DNA of 64,000 bases from Sulfolobus islandicus Y.N.15.51 (GTDB lineage Archaea > Thermoproteota > Thermoprotei_A > Sulfolobales > Sulfolobaceae), in assembly GCF_000022485.1 (NCBI RefSeq), contig NC_012623.1, positions 372,001 through 436,000 on the forward strand. Direction: 5' to 3'. This document shows positions 57,285 to 64,000 of the stretch, piece after piece. Under the pieces are notes generated by a model. That model ran no database searches. It had not been told where the DNA came from and saw nothing but the letters and a program-made list of their open reading frames with translations. How positions within the stretch are numbered: position 1 is the first letter of the stretch; the number at the start of each line of letters is the position of its first letter. Both the position numbers and the translations under genes were made by a program.

Positions 57285-58252
57285 CTAGTCAACACCTCCT
57301 CCTTCTCTTTTGCTTTTTCTATTTTTTTCATATATTTCTTTACGTCCCATATTCTTAGCCTTGGATTCGCAACTCTATCAATCCCTATGTTAATTAAAGC
57401 GAATGAAAAAGCCACTAAACCAATCATGAGTCCAGGGGGAATGTACCACCACCATAATCCTCTTAGATAAGCCTCTCCTCCTAAAGACCAATAGAGCATG
57501 GTTCCCCAATTGACTTGTGTTAGACTACCCAATCCAAAATAATAAATGAATGTAAAGCCAGCGATACCATAAATTGCAGTAAAGAAGAAGTTTGAAGCTA
57601 TGAACGGTAGGTTATTAGGTATTATTTGATTAAAAATTATACTTAATTTAGACTCGCCAATAAGATCAGAAGATAATATATACTCTCTCCTCCTTAACGA
57701 TAACACTAAAGATCTCAGCACTCTAGCACCCCATGCCCAGCCAGTTAATGAAAGGACGAATAAAATTGTTATATATCCTAATTTAAACTGTACTGCTCCT
57801 AGATATGCTCCTATTAATTCGATAATCAAAATACCGGGTATTATTAAGAAAATCTGAGTTATTGCACTTAATACTCTATCAATCATTGTCTCTGCATATA
57901 ATCCTGCAGTTACTCCTATGAGGATAGCTATTAGCGTACCTATTAATCCTACAGCAAAACCTACTCCAATTACTGGAAATCCACCTACTAAAAGTTGAGA
58001 AAAAATATCATGGCCATAATCATCCGTGCCTAATAAGTGTTGAGGTGAGGGTGGTAGATCCCTAGGAAAGTTAGTCGCGCTTGGATTATATGGAGTATAA
58101 AATATGCCTATTAAGGAAAATACTATTATCCCTAGTAGTATATAGAACCCAACTCTTGATACTCTTTGTTCCCACACACCTCTTATTAGATTATAAACCG
58201 GACCGTACTTGTCTATTTTTAAATTAAAAGTATATAACTTTCTGCTAGCCAT
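57281..58252 (-). CDS. ABC transporter permease, OppC/DppC type
   Basis: A 323-residue membrane protein with about six hydrophobic segments. The N-terminus (FYILLGIIVFSLIGIFYTPYNP) and HLLGTDDYGHDIFSQLLVGG are OppC/DppC signatures, and the cytoplasmic EAA-like loop is VLRSLVLSLRRREYILSSDL. It forms the transmembrane pore with the protein at 58254. ATG 58252 follows that gene by one base, with GGAGGG 9 bases upstream as ribosome-binding site, so the two are translated together. Confidence 0.92.
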   Translation of the reverse strand: MASRKLYTFNLKIDKYGPVYNLIRGVWEQRVSRVGFYILLGIIVFSLIGIFYTPYNPSATNFPRDLPPSPQHLLGTDDYGHDIFSQLLVGGFPVIGVGFAVGLIGTLIAILIGVTAGLYAETMIDRVLSAITQIFLIIPGILIIELIGAYLGAVQFKLGYITILFVLSLTGWAWGARVLRSLVLSLRRREYILSSDLIGESKLSIIFNQIIPNNLPFIASNFFFTAIYGIAGFTFIYYFGLGSLTQVNWGTMLYWSLGGEAYLRGLWWWYIPPGLMIGLVAFSFALINIGIDRVANPRLRIWDVKKYMKKIEKAKEKEEVLTR

Positions 58253-58253
58253 C

Positions 58254-59282
58254 TTATAAACCCTCCGTCTCCTCTTGACTTGCCCTAGGATCTATAATTG
58301 TGTAAATTATATCGGCGACGAAATTACTTAATACCATCGCAGTGACTAGCATGAAAAATATTCCGCTTAGTAACGGGTAATCCAAACCGGTAATGGCTTG
58401 ATTAAAAAAGTAGCCCAAACCTGCATAGTTAAATAAATACTCTATCGCAACAGCACCCAACACAGAGTATCCTAAGGAAATGGAGAAACTGGTAAAGTTA
58501 GGTAATAATGCTAACCTATAGGCCTTACTTGCAACCATTTTTTCTGATACCCCCATTAACCTATAATAATTCATATAATCCTCTTGTAAAATGGGTATCA
58601 TATTATTCCTCATTCCCATTATCCAACCAGCTAGGGAAAAGATAATTAGAGTTAATGTGGGTAATATTGCATGATATATTACGGACCACACAAAGGGCAA
58701 ACTCATAGTAGGTTTGAGAAATTGAAAGGTATTATACTGCCCACCTGTAGGGAATATGTGAAGATCAATTGCTAGTACTTCTATTAAAATCTCCCCAGTA
58801 ACAAAAACAGGAAACGTATATAAAAACATCATGAGTCCCAATATGGCGTAGTCACTTATTTTACCTCTTGACAAAGCAGCCACTCTGCCAAGCAAATTAC
58901 CTATGAAGAAAGAGGCTACAATAGCTGGTATTACTATACCAAAAGTCCAAGGAGCAGCTTCAGTTATTATTGTGCTTACAGATACTGGAAATTCGGTAAG
59001 AGAAACACCGAAATTCAGTGTAACTATTTCTTTTAAGTAATTAAAATACTGAATATAAAGAGGTTGTTGATACTGAGCTAAACCTAATTGCTGAACAAGA
59101 ATTTGAATCTCTTGTTGAACATTTTGCCCATAATTGGATCCAGCTCCACCAATTCTACTATAAATTATGCTTGCCAATGCACTACCAGGTATTAGCCTAG
59201 GAAGGATAAAATCTATTGTAATTCCAATAAACCAAACTATGATGTAATATATACCCCTTTTGATCAAGAAATCTCGTCTCAT
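58254..59282 (-). CDS. ABC transporter permease, OppB/DppB type
   Basis: A 342-residue permease: an N-terminal membrane segment (GIYYIIVWFIGITIDFILPR), LYIQYFNYLKEIVTLNFGVS, a loop with EAA-type sequence (MRNNMIPILQEDYMNYYRLM) and further membrane spans. The frame runs up to 59366, but I start at ATG 59282 (MRRDFLIKRG) since the first permease helix begins there, as in family members; the 28 extra residues would add an unusual hydrophobic leader. It is the first gene of the importer operon. TATA-like ATTTATATATCT lies 36-47 bases before 59282, giving a short leader. Confidence 0.87.
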   Translation of the reverse strand: MRRDFLIKRGIYYIIVWFIGITIDFILPRLIPGSALASIIYSRIGGAGSNYGQNVQQEIQILVQQLGLAQYQQPLYIQYFNYLKEIVTLNFGVSLTEFPVSVSTIITEAAPWTFGIVIPAIVASFFIGNLLGRVAALSRGKISDYAILGLMMFLYTFPVFVTGEILIEVLAIDLHIFPTGGQYNTFQFLKPTMSLPFVWSVIYHAILPTLTLIIFSLAGWIMGMRNNMIPILQEDYMNYYRLMGVSEKMVASKAYRLALLPNFTSFSISLGYSVLGAVAIEYLFNYAGLGYFFNQAITGLDYPLLSGIFFMLVTAMVLSNFVADIIYTIIDPRASQEETEGL

Positions 59283-59869
59283 TAGAGACCCACTATTAGA
59301 ATCTTTGAAATAGAGATATATAAATATGACTATGAACAACAATTTTGTTAATTTAGTATAAATCATATAAAGTATTCATTTATTTTCAATTCTACATATG
59401 ATTTGACTGTTGACGAAGAGAAGATGTCGCAATTTCTAAATCCTTTCTCAAAAAATTTTGTTGCACAATTAAAGGATTTAACAAAATTGGTATTAGAGAA
59501 ATTTAAACTAAGTTTCAAATAAATGAAATTGTTATCCACACTTCATAAATATTATATGTAAAAAACTTAAACTACTAAAACAGTTCTAGATCTTTAAATG
59601 AGTATCTGCACAAGGGTTGTGATAAAAGAAGTGTTAAATCGTATTAAAAATTGAAAATAGTCTTTAGACTTAATGAAGTTCTATCTCTTTTTTCTCAGCA
59701 TACCAAAAAAATAGCAACTTTTACTCGATAAGACTAATCTCCTCGTTATGTATCCCTCTTAAGTTTGTTGATTTTCGTTACTAGTTAGATCATTTTTACT
59801 GCATGAAGCAGTTCCTTCCTAAGCGTGAAGACTATATTATTTTTTATTTTAATATTTAACTCTCAATAC
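59283..59869. other. Intergenic with a possible short gene
   Basis: Between the divergent importer operon and the oxidoreductase. A plus-strand frame at 59403-59522 (TTG start, 39 residues: MSQFLNPFSKNFVAQLKDL and on to KFKLSFK) has protein-like amphipathic composition but no clear promoter; it may be the tail of a lost gene. TATTTTTTATTTTAATATTTAAC near 59837-59859 supplies a TATA box 20-30 bases before ATG 59870. Confidence 0.4.
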
Positions 59870-60940
59870 ATGTCAAAGAGAATTGGTGTAGCGGTTGTAG
59901 GTCTAGGCTCAATTGGTAAAACTCACGTAAAAGCATTAAAGGACTTAGAAAAGGAAACAGAATTCGTAAAACTAGTTGCGGTAGTGGATCAGATTAAGGC
60001 AATAGCAGAAAAAATAGGAAGTGAATACGGTACACCCTATTATACCACTATAGATGAAGTATTAAGAAACTCAGAGGTCGATGTCATAAGCATAGCAACC
60101 CCTTCCTATTTGCACGCACCCCAGGCTATTTTAGCAATTGAATATGGAAAACACGTAATAGTCGAAAAGCCAATGGCTACCACTCTAGCTGGAGCTAGAG
60201 AGATGGTAAGTAGGGCTGAGAGAAATGAGGTTAAACTAGGAGTAATATTCCAAGAGAGATATGCCCCTGACATAAGGAGGTTAAAGAACGATATCTTGAA
60301 AGAGCTTGGTAGAATATATTTGATAGAGTCAGAATTGAAATGGTACCGTGATATGAAGGGATATTATAAGAGGGATGAGATAGCTAGGAGTTGGAGGGGC
60401 ATGTGGAACACAGAAGGAGGTGGAGTTATGACAAATCAAGGTATACATACTATTGATTTAATGATATGGCTTAATGGTGAAGTGGAAGAGGTGTCTGGAT
60501 TTGTTGACAATTTAACTCATGATGGAATCGAAGTCGAGGACACAGCAGTCGCGATTATGAGATACAAGAACGGAGCATTAGGTACTATTTCTCAAACAGT
60601 CTCAATGAAGCCCACTACTTACCAATACAGGAAGATTAGGGTAAATGGAAGTAATGGGTTTGTGGAAATTACTGACGGTAGTCTTAGTACAGTCGCAATT
60701 GAGGGTAAAATAGAGGAGTCAAAATCCAGTGTTGAATATAAGAAAGAAACGATAGCTCAGCCAGGTAATTTGCATAAGGAGTTGCTCAGAGATTTCTTAA
60801 GGGCTCTATCAGAGGATAATGATTTTCCGATAAATGGAAAAGAGGGTATGAAAAGCTTAGAGGTGATAAAAGCCGTTTACCTTTCCTCAGTTAATAGACA
60901 AGTAGTGAAGTTACCTTTAGATGTTAGGATTGTAGTGTAA
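59870..60940 (+). CDS. Gfo/Idh/MocA family oxidoreductase
   Basis: A 356-residue NAD(P)-dependent oxidoreductase. VAVVGLGSIGKTHVKAL at residues 7-23 binds the cofactor; VIVEKPMATT holds EKP at 99-101; the second-domain site reads VMTNQGIHTIDLMIW, with Asn in place of the first Asp but His and Asp kept, the inositol dehydrogenase-like form. I start at ATG 59870, not TTG 59825, because a TATA box is 20-30 bases before it and the Rossmann strand begins at once. The AP_endonuc_2-fold gene follows on the same strand after 181 bases. The pair recalls oxidise-and-eliminate glycoside degradation in bacteria; that is inference. Confidence 0.9.
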   Translation: MSKRIGVAVVGLGSIGKTHVKALKDLEKETEFVKLVAVVDQIKAIAEKIGSEYGTPYYTTIDEVLRNSEVDVISIATPSYLHAPQAILAIEYGKHVIVEKPMATTLAGAREMVSRAERNEVKLGVIFQERYAPDIRRLKNDILKELGRIYLIESELKWYRDMKGYYKRDEIARSWRGMWNTEGGGVMTNQGIHTIDLMIWLNGEVEEVSGFVDNLTHDGIEVEDTAVAIMRYKNGALGTISQTVSMKPTTYQYRKIRVNGSNGFVEITDGSLSTVAIEGKIEESKSSVEYKKETIAQPGNLHKELLRDFLRALSEDNDFPINGKEGMKSLEVIKAVYLSSVNRQVVKLPLDVRIVV

Positions 60941-61121
60941 CCATTTTATTATTCATACTTCCTAGCTGATTACGATTAAGAACTTTTTTCGCATCTTTCC
61001 TTATTTTTTAAAAACTATTCTAGATCTCAAAAAAGTTGAACAGTGCTTACTACTCTTTAATAATTTTTTGGTTAACTAGTTAAAGCTAAATTTAAATATC
61101 AAATACGTGTTCCTCTCATCT

Positions 61122-61820
61122 ATGAAACTCGGAATACAAAGTTATTCGCTTAGGAAATTAACTTATGAGAATGCTTTAAAGGTAATGTCTGAGTTAGGAA
61201 TATCCTACGTTGAAGCGTTCCCAAGACACTTGCCTCCTTCTTCTAATAGTGTTAAGGATATAATCAATTTACATAAAGAAAACGGAGTCAAAGTTATCGC
61301 CCATGGGGTTAACCATCTTAAGAGCGATAAGAAAGAGTTGAGAAGTATCTTCGACTTCGCAAACAAGGTTGAAATTGAGGTAATAACTGCGGATCCAGAC
61401 GAGGATTGCCTTAACTTGATGAGTGACCTAGTAAAGGAATACGACATTAAAGTTGCCATACATAATCATGGTCCCTATCATAGATGGGGGTCTTATAAGA
61501 AGATTTACGAGTTCACGAAAAACTTAGATTATAGAGTTGGAATGTGTCTTGATCTAGCCCACTTATTTAGATATGGCGAGAATCCAATTGAGGCAGTAAA
61601 TACACTAAGGGATAGAATTCACGACATTCATGTAAAAGATGTAAATAATAAGGGAGAGGACGTAATAGTGGGTAGTGGAATTTTAGATGTGAAGGGAGTT
61701 ATAGACAAGGTAAAGGAGTTGAATCTAGACATACCGCTAATGATAGAATATGAGCCAGAACCAGAAAACCCTCTTCCGGGAATAGTTAAGTCCTTGGAGT
61801 ACGTGAAAAAACTACTCTAG
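61122..61820 (+). CDS. Sugar phosphate isomerase/epimerase-like TIM barrel (AP_endonuc_2 fold)
   Basis: A compact 232-residue TIM barrel. [20 protein letters not shown] opens the first strand, and metal-site residues appear in [28 protein letters not shown] (Asp, His), [11 protein letters not shown] (His) and [13 protein letters not shown] (Glu). It would isomerise or epimerise a keto-sugar or sugar phosphate; related folds cleave 3-keto-glycosides. ATG 61122 is preferred to GTG 61107 because the TATA-like AAATTTAAATAT is about 25-36 bases before it. It overlaps the convergent malA by 9 bases. Confidence 0.86.
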   Translation: MKLGIQSYSLRKLTYENALKVMSELGISYVEAFPRHLPPSSNSVKDIINLHKENGVKVIAHGVNHLKSDKKELRSIFDFANKVEIEVITADPDEDCLNLMSDLVKEYDIKVAIHNHGPYHRWGSYKKIYEFTKNLDYRVGMCLDLAHLFRYGENPIEAVNTLRDRIHDIHVKDVNNKGEDVIVGSGILDVKGVIDKVKELNLDIPLMIEYEPEPENPLPGIVKSLEYVKKLL

Positions 61821-63893
61821 GTTAATCTTTCCCCTAATTTTTTGATTAATCTTAGCAACGTAAGTGTTTTGCATTGTCTTCTCTACTTGAATTTCCTTAC
61901 TATCGTCAACTATTATCTTGCTCACTGGTTTCTCTGATGTGATAGTTAGCTTAGATACATAAATCTCCCTTGAAAACTTAATTTCATTACTTGAGGAGGT
62001 AATTTCAGCATTATCGTAACGCTTGAACGAGGTCTCACCGTAAACTATTAACTCGTCACCCTCCAACGGGATTATTGATCCTTCTCTCAAGTAAATTGGC
62101 AACTCATGAGTAGACTTAACAACACTCTTACCGTTTATTATCTCGCCATTCCAGTAATTGTACCACTTACCTCTAGGTAATGTTACTAACCTACTCTCCT
62201 CTTTACTTACAATTGGAGCGTAAAGCAAATACTTACCAACCATATACTCGTCTTCTATTCTATACATGTCGTCATCATCTTGGAATTCGTAAAATAGAGG
62301 TCTAATTACCGGATGTCCCTTCTCACTAGCCTCTAAAGCTAAGGAATAAATATAGGGTAAGAACTTATACCTCAACTCCACGATTTCCTTTACTTTCTCC
62401 TTATAGTAATCTGGCAGGAAAACTGGTTCCGTATCTATACCATCAGTTGCCTTGTGTGACCTATAGAAGGGGAAGAACAAGGCTAAAGCATAATATTTGA
62501 CTAATAAATCCATAGAGTTGTCAATTTCCGCGAAGTTCCTGCCTTGAAATCCACCTATATCACAACCTACAAATGGTACACCAGAAATCGATAAGCCGAG
62601 AACCAATTGTAGTTGAAGCTTCAAATCATCCCATGAAGGGGTATTATCACCAGTCCAGATGAATGCGTATCTTTGTATTCCGGCATAACCGGCTCTACTC
62701 AAGATAAATATTTCATTCCTATGGCTTGTCCTAAACCCCTTAAACGTTGCCATAGCCTCATATAAAGGATAAGCATTTCTAACTTTTTCGTGTTTAACCC
62801 TCTTTCCCCTCAAGTAGTGAACTACGTTATCTGGAAAAGTGGTAACAAGTCTATCATCTCTGAACTGTACGGGTAACGAAGATAAAACGTCTCTGATCTC
62901 AATAGCCCTAGAGAAGTCAGTTGGTTCATTCATGTCTAGCCAAATACCATCAACTCCTTGTGAAAGCCATTCGGAGATTAACCCAGCCCACCATTCTCTA
63001 GTATCCTCCCTGAAGAAGTCTGGATAGACAGTAGTACCAGGCCACATTTTACCTACGAATAGTTCACCACTTTCAATCTCACAGAATTTTCCCATTCCGG
63101 AAAGAAATGGTGAATAATTCTGATCAACCCTTATTCCGTGGTCAACTATTGTAATTAGCTTAACGTTTCTCTTGTGTAATTCGTCAATTAGCTTTTTAGG
63201 TTCTGGGAACCTATAAGGATGCCATGTAAATAACTTATAAGAGTCCATGTAGTGTATATCTAAGAATACTCCAGCTACTCTAAAACCCTCCTTTTGCATT
63301 ATATCTACTAACTCAACAACCTTACCCTGGGGGTAGTAAGAGTAGCGTGATATCATGTAACCGAAAGCCCACATGGGAGGTAGGAAAGGTTTTCCGGTAA
63401 GCTCCGTGTATTTCTCTAGAACGTCCTCAATTCTTGGCCCTTCAATCACGTAAAACTCTACTGAGTCCTCTGGAATTGTAACAATTACTTTATCGTATTC
63501 CTCAAGTCCCACGTCGAAGATCACTTTAGAAGCTGAGTTGAAGAAGTAACCAGTTGCAACGCCGTCTTTCACTGATATAAATAAGGGTATACTAACGTAA
63601 AGTGGATCTTGATATTTCTTATAAGCCCCAGCGTCAACGTTATACATCACATACCTTTTCCTCTTTCTATCCAACTCAAACGCCTTCTCTCCCAATCCTA
63701 TAATGTGCTCTTTCAAATCCAATGATTTCTCGACAATAACCTTGTTACCTTGTTGAACTATTGTTAAACCCAACTCTGATAAAGATTTATTCGATGATAT
63801 CTTTTGCTCAAGTGGGAATTCTATGGGGGGAAATGGTTCTCCTATAACTACTTTGTAAACGCCTTTGTTCTCGTATATTTTTATTGTCTGCAT
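61812..63893 (-). CDS. malA: Alpha-glucosidase MalA (GH31)
   Basis: The 693-residue alpha-glucosidase that hydrolyses maltose and malto-oligosaccharides and works with the alpha-amylase in starch use. The nucleophile Asp320 is in [14 protein letters not shown] and the acid/base Asp416 in [33 protein letters not shown] and [20 protein letters not shown] are further barrel segments. The C-terminal beta domains are complete. It is homologous to XylS but lacks the N-terminal extension. ATG 63893 is preceded by GGTGAT about 12 bases upstream, a crenarchaeal ribosome-binding sequence, and a TATA box about 30-40 bases upstream. The length and sequence identify it firmly. Confidence 0.97.
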   Translation of the reverse strand: MQTIKIYENKGVYKVVIGEPFPPIEFPLEQKISSNKSLSELGLTIVQQGNKVIVEKSLDLKEHIIGLGEKAFELDRKRKRYVMYNVDAGAYKKYQDPLYVSIPLFISVKDGVATGYFFNSASKVIFDVGLEEYDKVIVTIPEDSVEFYVIEGPRIEDVLEKYTELTGKPFLPPMWAFGYMISRYSYYPQGKVVELVDIMQKEGFRVAGVFLDIHYMDSYKLFTWHPYRFPEPKKLIDELHKRNVKLITIVDHGIRVDQNYSPFLSGMGKFCEIESGELFVGKMWPGTTVYPDFFREDTREWWAGLISEWLSQGVDGIWLDMNEPTDFSRAIEIRDVLSSLPVQFRDDRLVTTFPDNVVHYLRGKRVKHEKVRNAYPLYEAMATFKGFRTSHRNEIFILSRAGYAGIQRYAFIWTGDNTPSWDDLKLQLQLVLGLSISGVPFVGCDIGGFQGRNFAEIDNSMDLLVKYYALALFFPFYRSHKATDGIDTEPVFLPDYYKEKVKEIVELRYKFLPYIYSLALEASEKGHPVIRPLFYEFQDDDDMYRIEDEYMVGKYLLYAPIVSKEESRLVTLPRGKWYNYWNGEIINGKSVVKSTHELPIYLREGSIIPLEGDELIVYGETSFKRYDNAEITSSSNEIKFSREIYVSKLTITSEKPVSKIIVDDSKEIQVEKTMQNTYVAKINQKIRGKINLE

Positions 63894-63921
63894 CCCTTAT
63901 CACCGTATACAATTCTCTTCA

Positions 63922-63936
63922 AAATATAAAGCTTTC
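63922..63936 (-). promoter_or_regulatory. malA TATA box
   Basis: On the minus strand AAAGCTTTATATTTT lies 29-43 bases before the malA ATG, giving a leader of about 8-10 bases that includes GGTGAT. Confidence 0.55.
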
Positions 63937-64000
63937 TTTATCTAGTTTATCTAACAACTAGATTGTTATCCTTTTTTCGGATTATGACAATAACTAACTA

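Overview
The window is AT-rich crenarchaeal DNA and I recognise it as the glycoside-degradation region of Saccharolobus (Sulfolobus) solfataricus. The anchors are the beta-glycosidase lacS (19556-21025), the alpha-xylosidase xylS (22833-25025) and the alpha-glucosidase malA (61812-63893). Many genes begin 20-30 bases after an A/T-rich TATA box, as expected for leaderless archaeal transcripts, and the insertion sequences belong to the ISC families known from this species. I saw no rRNA, tRNA or CRISPR array.

Layout. 1-2376: end of a clan GH-A glycoside hydrolase and a Gfo/Idh/MocA oxidoreductase whose 3' end was replaced by an IS. 2349-4973: an ISC1290-like IS5-family element interrupted by a complete 1332-bp ISC1332. 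5120-5206: a G-rich hairpin with its own TATA box, a candidate small RNA. 5333-18177: sugar-oxidation block with a molybdopterin aldehyde oxidoreductase subunit, three more Gfo/Idh/MocA oxidoreductases, an aldo/keto reductase, an amidohydrolase, a large ABC exporter and an MFS transporter, plus a dead IS630 element. 18402-28833: lacTr-lacS, a possible new glycosidase family, xylS, an unidentified pseudogene and a GH78 rhamnosidase. 29143-37750: a graveyard with a truncated enolase-superfamily gene, ISC1913, IS5 and ISC796 remnants, an intact vapBC pair, an antitoxin beside a dead toxin, and two pieces of a dismembered transporter binding protein in opposite orientations. 37784-49005: GH3, aldolase, GH2 and GH116 genes, with a broken DUF2139-like gene split by an IS5 element. 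49202-53136: a dead SMP-30 lactonase carrying a second ISC1913 and an intact glucose dehydrogenase paralogue. 53175-59282: a dipeptide/oligosaccharide-type ABC importer. 59870-63893: the fifth Gfo/Idh/MocA gene, an AP-endonuclease-2-fold isomerase/epimerase and malA.

How the genes may work together. Oligosaccharides from hemicellulose, xyloglucan, starch or glycosides could enter through the ABC importer and the MFS proteins. They would be cut by GH1, GH2, GH3, GH31, GH78 and GH116 enzymes, and the sugars oxidised by dehydrogenases. Five Gfo/Idh/MocA oxidoreductases together with two AP-endonuclease-2-fold proteins is more redox chemistry than ordinary hydrolysis needs. It resembles the oxidise-then-eliminate (3-keto-glycoside) route known from bacteria. 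This is my main hypothesis for an undescribed system here, and it is inference.

The accessory DNA is in active decay. At least seven IS copies or remnants, several nested, have broken genes for sugar-acid handling (enolase superfamily, SMP-30) and at least one transporter. All boundaries and family names come from reading the sequence; none was checked against a database.
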